Assembly: GCA_038523925.1 (NCBI GenBank)
Contig: JBCBIY010000014.1
Span: 13,568-77,567 of the forward strand
Reading direction: 5' to 3'
DNA length: 64,000 nucleotides
Origin: JBCBWG01 sp038523925
GTDB lineage: Bacteria > Pseudomonadota > Alphaproteobacteria > Rhizobiales > Hyphomicrobiaceae
Part shown: positions 54,636 through 63,985 of the stretch, piece after piece
Layout: each line of letters begins with the position of its first letter
Position numbering within the stretch: position 1 is the stretch's first letter
Notes under the pieces: generated by a model
Database searches by the model: none
The model's input: only the letters and a program-made list of their open reading frames with translations
What the model was told of the DNA's origin: nothing
Made by a program: the position numbers and the translations under genes

Positions 54636-54741
54636 CGAGGCTGGAGCCGCCAATCGCGCAAGCATCGAAGCGGGCAGTCTGCACAGCGCGTCACCGTCCG
54701 TTCACAACGAGCCACGACCACGGTTAAAGTTTAGAAACAAT

Positions 54742-54772
54742 CGGCCTCGCCAACTTTTGGGCGGGGCCGTTT
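54742..54772 (+). terminator. cycM terminator
   Basis: Ten-bp stem CGGCCTCGCC / GGCGGGGCCG (one T-G pair) with an 8-base loop, followed by TTTGAC; 106 bases after the cycM stop. Confidence 0.65.
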
Positions 54773-54808
54773 GACTCTATAGCTATGCGCTGAACGTTGA
54801 GCTGACCA

Positions 54809-54838
54809 CGGCAGGTGACAGGACGGCACGACCTGCCG
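54809..54838 (+). promoter_or_regulatory. Leader hairpin upstream of the Yej operon
   Basis: Eight-bp perfect arms CGGCAGGT / ACCTGCCG with a 14-base loop, ending 34 bases before the TTG start of the first binding protein. Could be an operator or 5'-UTR hairpin; no known regulator. Confidence 0.4.
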
Positions 54839-54872
54839 GAGACAGCGAAACCCCGCTTGAGGAGATCCGCCG

Positions 54873-56705
54873 TTGTCCCCAGTCCCGGTCCGTATTGCCG
54901 CAGCGTTTGCGGCACTCGCCCTCAGCCTCCCCGCGCTCGCCGCAGAGCCCGAACGCAAACAAGCGTTGTCACTCATCGGGGAGCCGAAATACGCGGCTGA
55001 CTTCAAGCACTTCGACTGGGTCAATCCGGACGCGCCCAAGGGCGGCAAAGTGCGGCGCTGGAACCTCGGCTCGTTTGACAACCTCAACGGCTATGCCGTG
55101 CAGGGGAATTCGGCGATCGGGCTCGGCCTCATCAACGACACGCTGATGGCAACGAGCCTTGATGAACCCGGCACCGAATACTGTCTGATCTGCGAGTGGG
55201 TGAGCCACCCCGCCGACTACAGCTCGGTGACCTACAAGCTGCGCGACGAAGCAAAATTCCACGATGGAACGAAGGTGACCGTTGAAGACGTCATCTTCTC
55301 GCTCGACGCGCTCAAGAAGGCGAACCCGTTCTACGCCGCCTACTACAAGAACATTGTCTCGGCCGAGGAGACGGCGCCCGGCCAGGTGACCTTCACCTTC
55401 GATAAAAAGAACAACCGCGAGCTGCCACAAATCACCGGTCAGCTCCCCGTGCTTTCGAAGGCATTCTGGACCGGCAAGGATGCGAACGGTAATCAGCGCG
55501 ACCTCAACCGGCGGACGCAACAGATCCCGCTTGGCAATGGTCCCTACAAGATCAAGTCCGTCTCGTTTCCATCATCGATCGTCTACGAGCGCGTGAAGGA
55601 TCACTGGGCCGAAGATCTGCCGGTCCGCCGCGGCATGTTCAATTATGATGAGCTGACCTGGGTCTATTACCGAGACCAGACGGCGGCGTTTGAAGATTTC
55701 AAGAAGGGTGATCTCGACTTCTGGCAGGCATCAAGCGCCAAGCAGTGGGCTTCAGAGATGAACTTCCCCGCGGTCCGCGACGGCCGGGTCGAGAAGCGGG
55801 CCTTCGACATCAAGCGCGTCGCCGGCATGCAGGGCTTCGTCTTTAACCTGCGCCGCGAAAAGTTTCAGGACCCGCGCGTGCGCCGCGCCTTCAACCTCGC
55901 GTTCGACTTCGAATGGTCGAACAAGAACCTGTTCTTCAACCAGTACACGCGGCTCAATAGCTACTTCGACAACTCCGAGCTGGCAGCAACCGGTCTGCCC
56001 GAAGGCCGCGAGCTGGAAATCTTGAACGAGGTGAAGGACCAGGTCCCTCCAGAGGTGTTCACGACGGAATACAAAAACCCCGTCAACAAGACGCCGCAGG
56101 ACTTCCGCAACAGCCTGCGCACGGCCGCCAAGCTCTTTCGCGAGGCGGGCTACACGGTGAAGAACCGCGTGCTCACCAATGAGAAGGGCGAGCAGCTCAA
56201 CGTCGAGTTTCTGCTCGTGAGCCCGACGTTCCAGCGCGTGTTCCTGCCCTATGCGCGCAACCTTGAGCGTCTCGGCGTTAAGACCTCGATCCGCGTCGTC
56301 GATACATCGCAGTACCAACAGCGCACCGATACCTATGACTTCGATGTCGTCGTCTCGAGCTTCGGCCAATCGTTTTCGCCGGGCAACGAGCAACGCGAGT
56401 TCTGGGGGTCGGCTGCCGCTGACAAGAAGGGCAGCCGCAATGTGATCGGCATCAAGAACCCGGCGATCGACAAGATCATCGACAAGATCATCTTCTCGAA
56501 AGATCGCGAAGACCTTGTTGCAGCGACCCGTGCGCTCGACCGTGTGCTGCTCTGGAACCACTACGTTGTGCCGAACTGGCATTTGCCGAAGCTGCGGCTC
56601 GCATGGGCCTCGCGCTTCAAACATCCTGAAAAGCTGCCTAGCCTAACGCCGGGTCCGCTCCAGATTTGGTGGGTGGATCAGACCGCAGCCGGGAGCCGGT
56701 CATGA
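54873..56705 (+). CDS. yejA: Peptide ABC transporter binding protein (YejA-like), first of two
   Basis: Periplasmic family 5 binding protein of 610 aa for oligopeptides (YejABEF type). Signal peptide IAAAFAALALSLPALA. KYAADFKHFDWVNPDAPKGG and SFDNLNGYAVQG are YejA hallmarks. The start is TTG 54873, supported by GAGGAGA 7 bases upstream; no ATG fits. Its stop overlaps the start of a second, diverged copy (ATGA). Confidence 0.9.
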   Translation: MSPVPVRIAAAFAALALSLPALAAEPERKQALSLIGEPKYAADFKHFDWVNPDAPKGGKVRRWNLGSFDNLNGYAVQGNSAIGLGLINDTLMATSLDEPGTEYCLICEWVSHPADYSSVTYKLRDEAKFHDGTKVTVEDVIFSLDALKKANPFYAAYYKNIVSAEETAPGQVTFTFDKKNNRELPQITGQLPVLSKAFWTGKDANGNQRDLNRRTQQIPLGNGPYKIKSVSFPSSIVYERVKDHWAEDLPVRRGMFNYDELTWVYYRDQTAAFEDFKKGDLDFWQASSAKQWASEMNFPAVRDGRVEKRAFDIKRVAGMQGFVFNLRREKFQDPRVRRAFNLAFDFEWSNKNLFFNQYTRLNSYFDNSELAATGLPEGRELEILNEVKDQVPPEVFTTEYKNPVNKTPQDFRNSLRTAAKLFREAGYTVKNRVLTNEKGEQLNVEFLLVSPTFQRVFLPYARNLERLGVKTSIRVVDTSQYQQRTDTYDFDVVVSSFGQSFSPGNEQREFWGSAAADKKGSRNVIGIKNPAIDKIIDKIIFSKDREDLVAATRALDRVLLWNHYVVPNWHLPKLRLAWASRFKHPEKLPSLTPGPLQIWWVDQTAAGSRS

Positions 56706-58576
56706 GCGCGATGCGCAGCCGCTCGGCTGCTTTCGCAAAATCATCGTCGGTGGCAGCCGTCGCATCGGCAGCGCTGCTCGCCGGCGTCATGGCCGCATCA
56801 GCCGAGCCACGCCATGGCCTCTCGACGTTCGGCGAACTTAAGTACCCCGCTGACTTCAAGCACTTTGAATACGTGAACCCGGACGCGCCGAAGGGCGGCA
56901 AGCTCGCCCTTATTGGCACCCGCGGGCTGATCACGTTCGACAGCTTCAACGGCTACATCGTGCGCGGGGACGCGGCCCAGGGCCTGTCGCTCTTGTTTGA
57001 GAACTTCTCGCTCATCTTCGACTCGCTGATGACGCGCGCGTTCGATGAGCCGGATGCGGTTTACGGTTTGGTTGCCGAAAGCGCGGACCTCGCAGACGAC
57101 AAGATGTCGGTGACGTTCAAGCTGCGTCCGGAAGCCAAGTTTGCAGACGGCAGCGCGCTGACGGCAGAGGACGTCAAGTTCTCGATCGACATTCTGAAGT
57201 CGAAAGGCCACCCGAACCTGCGCAACCTGTTGCGCGGTATCGCGAAGTCAACCGTGCTTGGGCCCCACGAGATCCGGTTTGATTTCCAAGGCACCGAAGT
57301 CCGCGATCTGCCGCTCAGCGTTGCTACGCAGCCGATCTTCTCGAAGGCGTTCTACGCAGACCGCGAGTTCGACAAGACGACGCTAGAGCCGCCGCTTGGC
57401 TCAGGGCCCTACAAGATCGGCAAGTTCGATCAGGGCAAGTTCGTCACCTACGACCGGCGCGAGGACTATTGGGCGAAGGACCTGCCTGTAAACGTCGGCC
57501 GCTATAATTTCGAACAGGTCCGCTTCGAGTACTATCGGGAGCGCGCAGCCAGCCTTGAGGGCCTCAAGTCCGGCCGGTTCGATCTCCGCGAGGAGTTCAC
57601 GTCGAAGGATTGGGCGACCGGCTACGATATTCCAGCCGTGAACGATGGCCGCCTGATCCGGCTGACGTTGCCGGATGGCCGCGCAGCCGGCGCCCAGGGC
57701 TTCTTCTTCAACATGCGCCGCGACAAGTTCAAGGATGTCCGGGTGCGCAAAGCGCTCGAGATGGCATTCGACTTCGAGTGGACGAACAGGAACCTGTTTT
57801 ACGGTCTCTACAAGCGGACGGTCAGCTACTTCCAGAACTCCGAACTGCTTGCCGAAGGCCCGGCCTCTCCGGCCGAGCGCGCGCTGCTTGAGCCCTTCAA
57901 AGGTCAGTTCGACGAAGCGTTGCTGGAAGCAGCCGCCGTCCCACCTGTGAGTGACGGAAGCGGGCGCGACCGAAAGCTGCTTCGCCAAGCAATCAAGCTG
58001 CTCGACGAGGCCGGCTACAAGCGCAGTGGCGCCGGCCGCGTCACACCGGACGGCAAGCCGTTCACCGTCGAGTTCCTGCTGTTCTCGCCAAGCTTTGAGC
58101 GCATCATCCTGCCCTACATCGAGAACCTGAAACGGATCGGCATCCAAGCGGCGATCCGGCGCGTCGATGTCGCCCAGTTCCAGCGCCGGATGAAGTCGTT
58201 CGACTTCGATGTGCTGACGCAGCGTTTTTCCGTGACGCTGACACCCGGGGTCGGCCTGAAGACGACGTTCGGCAGCGAGGCCGCGGCGCTTGAAGGCAGC
58301 TTCAACCTCGCAGGGATCGCAGACCCGGTCGTCGATGCGATGATCCAGCATGCGATCGACGCCAAGTCGCGCGAGGAGTTGGTCACAGCCGTCCGCGCCC
58401 TCGATCGCGTCCTGCGCGCCGGTCATTACTGGGTGCCGCAGTGGTACAAGGCCGCCCACAACATCGCCCATTGGGACCGCTTCGCGCGGCCCGAGACGAA
58501 GCCCCCGTTTGCAGATGGGGTCATTGACACGTGGTGGTTCGACAAGGACAAGGCGGCCGCGCTGGCGGCGAAATAG
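56702..58576 (+). CDS. yejA: Peptide ABC transporter binding protein (YejA-like), second of two
   Basis: Paralogue of the preceding gene, 624 aa, sharing YPADFKHFEYVNPDAPKGGK and DSFNGYIVRGD but clearly diverged elsewhere, so the two should bind different ligands. Signal peptide VAAVASAALLAGVMAASA. ATG 56702 overlaps the previous stop. Tandem binding proteins served by one permease are the notable feature here. Confidence 0.9.
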   Translation: MSAMRSRSAAFAKSSSVAAVASAALLAGVMAASAEPRHGLSTFGELKYPADFKHFEYVNPDAPKGGKLALIGTRGLITFDSFNGYIVRGDAAQGLSLLFENFSLIFDSLMTRAFDEPDAVYGLVAESADLADDKMSVTFKLRPEAKFADGSALTAEDVKFSIDILKSKGHPNLRNLLRGIAKSTVLGPHEIRFDFQGTEVRDLPLSVATQPIFSKAFYADREFDKTTLEPPLGSGPYKIGKFDQGKFVTYDRREDYWAKDLPVNVGRYNFEQVRFEYYRERAASLEGLKSGRFDLREEFTSKDWATGYDIPAVNDGRLIRLTLPDGRAAGAQGFFFNMRRDKFKDVRVRKALEMAFDFEWTNRNLFYGLYKRTVSYFQNSELLAEGPASPAERALLEPFKGQFDEALLEAAAVPPVSDGSGRDRKLLRQAIKLLDEAGYKRSGAGRVTPDGKPFTVEFLLFSPSFERIILPYIENLKRIGIQAAIRRVDVAQFQRRMKSFDFDVLTQRFSVTLTPGVGLKTTFGSEAAALEGSFNLAGIADPVVDAMIQHAIDAKSREELVTAVRALDRVLRAGHYWVPQWYKAAHNIAHWDRFARPETKPPFADGVIDTWWFDKDKAAALAAK

Positions 58577-58642
58577 TATGTCCCGCGGCGGCCTCCAAAC
58601 CGATGCGTGCAATGACCGCCTACGGCTGGTAATCGAGGGCCT

Positions 58643-59755
58643 ATGGCAAGTTACCTTCTGAAGCGCCTGCTGCTCATTATCCCGACGCTGTTCGGGATCA
58701 TGGTCATCAACTTCGCGATCATCCAGATGGCCCCTGGCGGGCCGGTCGAACAGATGATCGCGAAGATCCAGGGCACCGACGTCTCGGCCACCAGCCGTAT
58801 CAGCGGTGATAGCACCGATACGCTGGCCGGCCAGCAACAGGGCGCGACGGCGGCGCAGGACAGCGTCACGTCGAAGTACCGTGGTGCGCGCGGTCTCGAT
58901 CCTGAATTCATCGCCGAACTTGAAAAGCAGTTTGGGTTCGACAAGCCGCCGCTCGAACGCTTCGGCGTGATGATGTGGAACTACCTGACCTTCAATTTTG
59001 GCGACAGCTACTTCCGTGACGTCGCCGTGCTGGATCTCATCAAAGAGAAGCTGCCGGTCTCGATCTCGCTTGGGCTCTGGATGACGCTGCTCACGTATCT
59101 GATCTCGATCCCGCTCGGCATTCGCAAGGCAGTTCGCGACGGCGAGAGGTTCGATGTCTGGACCTCCGGCGTGCTCATCATCGGCTACGCCGTTCCGGGC
59201 TTTATGGTCGCCGTCTTCCTGCTCGTCATGTTCGCCGGTTCGTCGTTCCTGCAGATCTTTCCCTCGCGCGGATTGTTCAGCGAAAACTGGGACGAGCTAT
59301 CGCTCATCGGCAAAGTCGCTGACTACTTCTGGCATTTGACGTTGCCGCTGATCGCGCTCGCGCTCGGTGCGTTTACGACGACGGCGTTTCTGACGAAGAA
59401 CGCGTTCTTGGATGAGATCCGGAAGCAGTACGTGCTGACCGCGCGCGCCAAGGGCCTGACCGAGCGTCAGGTGCTTTACGGGCATGTCTTCCGCAACGCC
59501 ATGCTTCTGATCATCGCCGGGTTTCCGGCTGCATTCATCTCGGCGTTCTTCACCGGCAGCTTGTTGATCGAACAGATCTTCTCGCTCGATGGGCTGGGGC
59601 TGCTCGGCTACGAGAGCATCATCGATCGCGACTATTCCGTGGTCTTTGCGACGCTCTACATCTTTGCCCTCGTCGGGCTCGTGGTGAACATCATCTCCGA
59701 CTTCGTCTACACGCTGGTCGATCCGCGCATCGACTTTGAAAGCCGGGAGGTCTGA
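58643..59755 (+). CDS. yejB: Peptide ABC transporter permease YejB
   Basis: Inner-membrane permease, 370 aa. YLLKRLLLIIPTLFGIMVIN start is typical of Dpp/OppB-type subunits, the long first periplasmic loop (GTDVSATSRISGDSTD) is a YejB feature, and YVLTARAKGLTERQVLYGHV is the EAA loop. ATG 58643, 66 bases after the binding protein. Confidence 0.94.
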   Translation: MASYLLKRLLLIIPTLFGIMVINFAIIQMAPGGPVEQMIAKIQGTDVSATSRISGDSTDTLAGQQQGATAAQDSVTSKYRGARGLDPEFIAELEKQFGFDKPPLERFGVMMWNYLTFNFGDSYFRDVAVLDLIKEKLPVSISLGLWMTLLTYLISIPLGIRKAVRDGERFDVWTSGVLIIGYAVPGFMVAVFLLVMFAGSSFLQIFPSRGLFSENWDELSLIGKVADYFWHLTLPLIALALGAFTTTAFLTKNAFLDEIRKQYVLTARAKGLTERQVLYGHVFRNAMLLIIAGFPAAFISAFFTGSLLIEQIFSLDGLGLLGYESIIDRDYSVVFATLYIFALVGLVVNIISDFVYTLVDPRIDFESREV

Positions 59756-59756
59756 G

Positions 59757-60968
59757 ATGGACGCCCGCACCAAAGACCAGATCGCAAAGCCCGCTTACCG
59801 TGGCGATGCCGGCACCGGCCGCGCAGACCTCAAGCCGCAGGGCGCCGGATGGTTTGCGCTGACGCCTATCAACCGCCGGCGCTGGCAGAACTTCACAGCC
59901 AACCGGCGCGGCTACTGGAGCCTCTGGATCTTCCTGTTCCTGTTTGTCGTCACGCTGTTCGCGGAGTTCATCGCAAACGACAAGCCGATCCTCGTCAGCT
60001 ACAAGGGCGAAATCCTGAGCCCGGTCCTGATTGATTATCCGGAAGAGAAGTTCGGCGGCTTCCTCGCCGTCACCAACTACCGCGATCCGTTCATTCAGGA
60101 TGAGATCAAAGCGAACGGCTGGATGGTGTGGCCGCTCATTCGTTTCGCCGACAACTCCGTTAATCGCGACTTCCCGCTCCTGAAGGGTCCCGACGGGCGC
60201 TGCCTTGGCTTCCCAAGCCCGCCGCAGTGGGCAACCAACAAGTCGCTCTGCGATGCGCCAGACGATCAGGTCGCGCGCTATACCGCGCTCGGGAACACCA
60301 ATTGGCTCGGCACCGATGACACCGGCCGGGATGTCGTCGCCCGGCTCATATACGGCTTCCGTATCTCGGTACTGTTCGGTTTGATACTGACCTTGTTCTC
60401 GACAATCGTTGGTGTCGCGGCAGGCGCGGTCCAGGGCTACTTCGGCGGCTTGACCGACCTCATCATGCAGCGCTTCCTCGAGATCTGGTCGTCGATGCCG
60501 TATCTCTACGTGCTGATCATCGTCTCGTCGTTCCTGGTCCCAGGCTTCTGGACGCTGCTCGGCATCCTGATGCTGTTCTCGTGGGTGTCGCTTGTCGGCG
60601 TCGTGCGCGCCGAGTTCCTGCGCGGGCGCAACTTCGAATACATCACCGCTGCCCGCGCGCTCGGCGTCTCCAACACGACCATCATGTTTAAGCACCTGTT
60701 GCCGAACGCGATGGTCGCAACGCTCACGTTCCTGCCGTTCCTGCTCTCCGGCGCCATCACATCGCTCACCGCGCTCGACTTCCTGGGGCTCGGCATGCCG
60801 GCAGGCTCGCCTTCGCTCGGCGAGCTCCTCCAGCAAGGCAAAGCCAACACCCAGGCGCCATGGCTCGCGCTCTCTTCGTTCTTCACGATCGCGCTTCTCC
60901 TAAGCCTCCTCATCTTCATCGGCGAAGCCGTTCGCGACGCCCTCGATCCGCGCAAGACCTTCCGCTGA
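59757..60968 (+). CDS. yejE: Peptide ABC transporter permease YejE
   Basis: Second permease, 403 aa. Long N-terminal cytoplasmic part, NRRRWQNFTANRRGYWSLWI, then a large periplasmic loop with YKGEILSPVLIDYPEEKFGG, characteristic of YejE. EAA-like loop YITAARALGVSNTTIMFKHL. ATG 59757 with GGGAGG 7 bases upstream, 1 base after the yejB stop. Confidence 0.94.
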   Translation: MDARTKDQIAKPAYRGDAGTGRADLKPQGAGWFALTPINRRRWQNFTANRRGYWSLWIFLFLFVVTLFAEFIANDKPILVSYKGEILSPVLIDYPEEKFGGFLAVTNYRDPFIQDEIKANGWMVWPLIRFADNSVNRDFPLLKGPDGRCLGFPSPPQWATNKSLCDAPDDQVARYTALGNTNWLGTDDTGRDVVARLIYGFRISVLFGLILTLFSTIVGVAAGAVQGYFGGLTDLIMQRFLEIWSSMPYLYVLIIVSSFLVPGFWTLLGILMLFSWVSLVGVVRAEFLRGRNFEYITAARALGVSNTTIMFKHLLPNAMVATLTFLPFLLSGAITSLTALDFLGLGMPAGSPSLGELLQQGKANTQAPWLALSSFFTIALLLSLLIFIGEAVRDALDPRKTFR

Positions 60969-62620
60969 TGTCAAAGCTCGTCACAGTGCCGCCGCACCAA
61001 ACGCTGGTTCGCGTCCGCGATCTCTCGGTCGACTTCACGACCCAGGGCGAGACGACGCACGCGGTAAAGCGCGTCTCGTTTTCGATCGGCAAGGGAGAGA
61101 CCGTCGCGCTCGTCGGCGAATCCGGCTCCGGCAAAACCGTGTCGGCGCTGTCGATCCTGAAACTGCTGCCCTACCCATCAGCTTCACACCCGACCGGCGA
61201 GATCTACTTCGAGGGTCGCAACCTGCTCACGACCGCAGAGCCCGAGATGCAGGCGATCCGCGGCGATCGGATCTCCATCATCTTTCAGGAGCCGATGACG
61301 TCGCTTAATCCGCTTCACACGATTGAGAAACAGGTCGGCGAAGTGCTTCGCGTCCACCGGGGCATGGACCGCGACGCCGTGCGCGCCCGCACGCTTGAAT
61401 TGCTCGAGAAAGTCGGCATCCGCGATCCGGAAAAACGGATCGGCTCTTATCCCCACCAGCTCTCCGGCGGACAGCGCCAGCGCGTCATGATCGCGATGGC
61501 GCTTGCAAACGAGCCTGAACTGCTGATCGCCGATGAGCCGACAACCGCGCTCGATGTCACCATCCAGGCGCAGATCCTCGAACTCTTGCGCGAGCTGCAG
61601 GCCGAGACCGGCCTCGCCATGCTGCTGATCACGCATGACCTCGGGATCGTCCGCAAGATGGCTGGCCGCGTCTACGTCATGCAGAACGGCGACGTGGTCG
61701 AGACCGGCGACACCGAGGACATCTTCGAGCGACCGCAGCACCCCTACACGCAGCACCTGTTAGCGGCCGAACCAAGCGGCGCCCCCATCCCGCGCGACAC
61801 CGATGCGCCGGTGATCATCAAGGCCGACGACCTCAAAGTCTGGTTCCCGATCAAAAAGGGTTTGCTCAGGCGCACGGTCGATCACGTCAAAGCGGTCGAC
61901 GGCGTCTCACTTGAGCTGCACGAAGGCCAGACGCTCGGCGTCGTCGGCGAGTCCGGATCGGGCAAGACGACGCTCGGCCTTGCGCTTTTGCGCCTCGTCT
62001 CGTCGAAGGGTCCGATCGTCTATCTCGGGAAGGACATCCAGGGGCTCACCTCAAAGGCCATGCGGCCGCTGCGCCGCGAGATGCAGATCGTCTTTCAGGA
62101 TCCCTACGGTGCGCTCTCGCCGCGGCTCTCAGTCAGCCAGATCATCGAGGAAGGGCTTCTTATTCAGAACCCGAACCTCTCCTATGAGGATCGCCGCGCG
62201 CGGGTCGGCGCCGCACTCGAAGACGTGGGCCTTCAGGCCGACATGCAGGACCGCTATCCGCACGAGTTTTCCGGCGGCCAGCGCCAGCGCATCGCCATTG
62301 CCCGCGCGATCGTGCTTGAGCCGAAGTTCATCATGCTCGATGAGCCGACGAGCGCACTCGACATGAGCGTCCAGGCCCAGATCGTCGACCTGCTCCGCGA
62401 CCTCCAGGCGCGCCGCAAGCTGACCTTCCTCTTCATCAGCCATGACCTGAAGGTCGTTCGCGCGCTCTCGAACTACGTGATCGTGATGCGCAACGGCGTC
62501 ATCGTCGAGCAAGGCCCCTCGGAGCAGATTTTCAAGACGCCCGAGACGGACTACACCAAGGCGCTGCTGGCCGCCGCCTTTGACCTTGAAGTGCGCCCGG
62601 CGCCCGAGCTTGCCGATTGA
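60968..62620 (+). CDS. yejF: Peptide ABC transporter ATPase YejF (two domains)
   Basis: Fused double ATPase, 550 aa. Two Walker A sites (GESGSGKT at 50-57 and again at about 320), signatures QLSGGQRQRVMIAMAL and EFSGGQRQRIAIARAI, and Walker B IADEPTTALDV / MLDEPTSALDM. ATG 60968 overlaps the yejE stop (TGATG). Completes the A1-A2-B-E-F operon. Confidence 0.95.
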   Translation: MSKLVTVPPHQTLVRVRDLSVDFTTQGETTHAVKRVSFSIGKGETVALVGESGSGKTVSALSILKLLPYPSASHPTGEIYFEGRNLLTTAEPEMQAIRGDRISIIFQEPMTSLNPLHTIEKQVGEVLRVHRGMDRDAVRARTLELLEKVGIRDPEKRIGSYPHQLSGGQRQRVMIAMALANEPELLIADEPTTALDVTIQAQILELLRELQAETGLAMLLITHDLGIVRKMAGRVYVMQNGDVVETGDTEDIFERPQHPYTQHLLAAEPSGAPIPRDTDAPVIIKADDLKVWFPIKKGLLRRTVDHVKAVDGVSLELHEGQTLGVVGESGSGKTTLGLALLRLVSSKGPIVYLGKDIQGLTSKAMRPLRREMQIVFQDPYGALSPRLSVSQIIEEGLLIQNPNLSYEDRRARVGAALEDVGLQADMQDRYPHEFSGGQRQRIAIARAIVLEPKFIMLDEPTSALDMSVQAQIVDLLRDLQARRKLTFLFISHDLKVVRALSNYVIVMRNGVIVEQGPSEQIFKTPETDYTKALLAAAFDLEVRPAPELAD

Positions 62621-62681
62621 GCCCGTAGGTCCCGGCCCAAACGCCCGGCAGCGCGACAGAGATTTGGTGTTGGAGCAAGAG

Positions 62682-63629
62682 ATGGCCCTGCTCGTTATCG
62701 GCAGCGACCGCGCAAAAGCGTTTGGCGAGACCGCCGCGACGTTTGCGCCCGACCGCGATGTCCGCGTCTGGCCGGACGTGGGCGCAGCAGAAGAGATTAC
62801 CGCGGCGCTCGCCTGGGGCCCTGAACCCGGCGAACTTGCCAAGCTGCCCAATCTGCAACTGATCGTCTCCGTCGGTGCCGGTGTCGATCACCTCTTCCGC
62901 GATGACAAGCTGCCGGCCGTCCCGATCGTCCGCTACGTCGACCCCGACCTGACCGGCCGCATGACAGAGTACGTCGTCCTTCACGCGCTGATGCACTCGC
63001 GGCGCATGCTTGAGTTTCGCGACCTGCAGGCAGCCGGCATCTGGCGCTATCTGCCGGAGCCCGCGGCGTCAGAGGTCCGCGTTGGCATTATGGGGCTTGG
63101 CGTCCTCGGCCAAGACGCAGCCGCCGTGCTCTCGCGGATCGGCTACCGCGTGCGCGGCTGGTCGCGGTCGCTGAAGTCGATCGATGGGGTCATCTGCTTT
63201 GCGGGCGAAAAAGAGCTGCCGGACTTTCTCGCAGAGACCGACATCCTGGTTGTGTTGCTGCCGCTCACGCCGGACACGCGCGGCATGATCAACGCGGGCC
63301 TGCTCGGCCGTCTCTCGAAGTTCGGCCGCTCGCAGCGGATGCCCGGCCCGGTGTTGATCAATGCAGGCCGCGGCGGCCTTCAGGTCGAAGCCGACATCCT
63401 CGCAGCACTCGAAGACAAGTCGCTCTACGCCGCCTCTCTCGATGTCTTCGAGACCGAGCCGCTGCCGAAGTCCAGCCCGCTGTGGCAGCATCCCCGCGTC
63501 GTCGTCACGCCGCACAACGCCGCCGAAAGCGCCAACGAGTCGATCGTCCGATACTTCCTCGACCGCGTCGCCGACATCGAAGCCGGCCGCCCCCTCCCCA
63601 ACATCGTCGACCCCTCACGGCAGTACTAG
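62682..63629 (+). CDS. D-2-hydroxyacid dehydrogenase (glyoxylate/hydroxypyruvate reductase A-like)
   Basis: NAD(P)-dependent reductase, 315 aa, GhrA subgroup. LIVSVGAGVDHLFRD, YVDPDLTGRMTEYVV, Rossmann motif GIMGLGVLGQDAA, catalytic Arg in INAGRGGL and His in VVTPHNAAES. It reduces glyoxylate, hydroxypyruvate or related 2-oxoacids. ATG 62682 with GGAG upstream. It follows yejF by 61 bases and may be co-transcribed. The structured repeats start 16 bases after its stop. Confidence 0.92.
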   Translation: MALLVIGSDRAKAFGETAATFAPDRDVRVWPDVGAAEEITAALAWGPEPGELAKLPNLQLIVSVGAGVDHLFRDDKLPAVPIVRYVDPDLTGRMTEYVVLHALMHSRRMLEFRDLQAAGIWRYLPEPAASEVRVGIMGLGVLGQDAAAVLSRIGYRVRGWSRSLKSIDGVICFAGEKELPDFLAETDILVVLLPLTPDTRGMINAGLLGRLSKFGRSQRMPGPVLINAGRGGLQVEADILAALEDKSLYAASLDVFETEPLPKSSPLWQHPRVVVTPHNAAESANESIVRYFLDRVADIEAGRPLPNIVDPSRQY

Positions 63630-63644
63630 CGGGTGGGGTTTTAT

Positions 63645-63709
63645 TTGGTCCAACCGCGCTGCCGCGCGTTGGCCACGAGTCCGACCGCCGCTCGCTGCGG
63701 CGCGCTACG
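63645..63709 (+). repeat. Structured intergenic repeat, truncated copy A
   Basis: Same family as 5931-6142, now on the plus strand. It starts TTGGTCCAAC and has a variant first hairpin (CCAAC-CGCG / CGCG-C-GTTGG, with one bulge), then the conserved linker CACGAGTCCGACCGCC and CGCTGCGGCGCGCTACG. It breaks off before the second hairpin, into eight T's (63710-63717), making it a plausible terminator for the upstream gene. Confidence 0.8.
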
Positions 63710-63717
63710 TTTTTTTT

Positions 63718-63822
63718 GGGGTCCAACCGCGCTGCCGCGCGTTGGCACACGAGTCCGACCAACACCCGCTGCGGCGCGCTACGCTGGCCGGAGGCCAGCT
63801 CCGTGCGCCTCGCTCTGTTCTT
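63718..63822 (+). repeat. Structured intergenic repeat, copy B
   Basis: Full-length copy. First hairpin as in copy A; second hairpin GCTGGC-CGGAG-GCCAGC (63783-63799) inside GGCGC (63773-63777) / GCGCC (63805-63809); ends in GCTCTGTTCTT like the units at 5.9-6.1 kb read on the minus strand. Confidence 0.85.
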
Positions 63823-63874
63823 ATTGGCGCTAGCGGCAGCCGCAGAGGCGGTGGGTGTGGCCGCGCGCTCTCGT

Positions 63875-63985
63875 TTTTAGTCCAACAGGGCAACAGCCCT
63901 GTTGGCACACGAGTCCGACCGCCATTCGCTGTGGCGCGATCTGGTGAGGCTGATGCCTCACCTCCTTGCGCCTCGCTCTGTTCTT
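63875..63985 (+). repeat. Structured intergenic repeat, copy C
   Basis: Full-length copy with first hairpin CCAACAGGGC-AACA-GCCCTGTTGG (63882-63905), identical in stem to the 6.1 kb units. The second hairpin has a wholly different stem, GGTGAGGC-TGAT-GCCTCACC (63943-63962), yet keeps the outer GGCGC / GCGCC pairing (63933-63937, 63968-63972). The last 15 bases of the window (GGGCTAACAGG) look like the start of a further copy. Confidence 0.85.
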
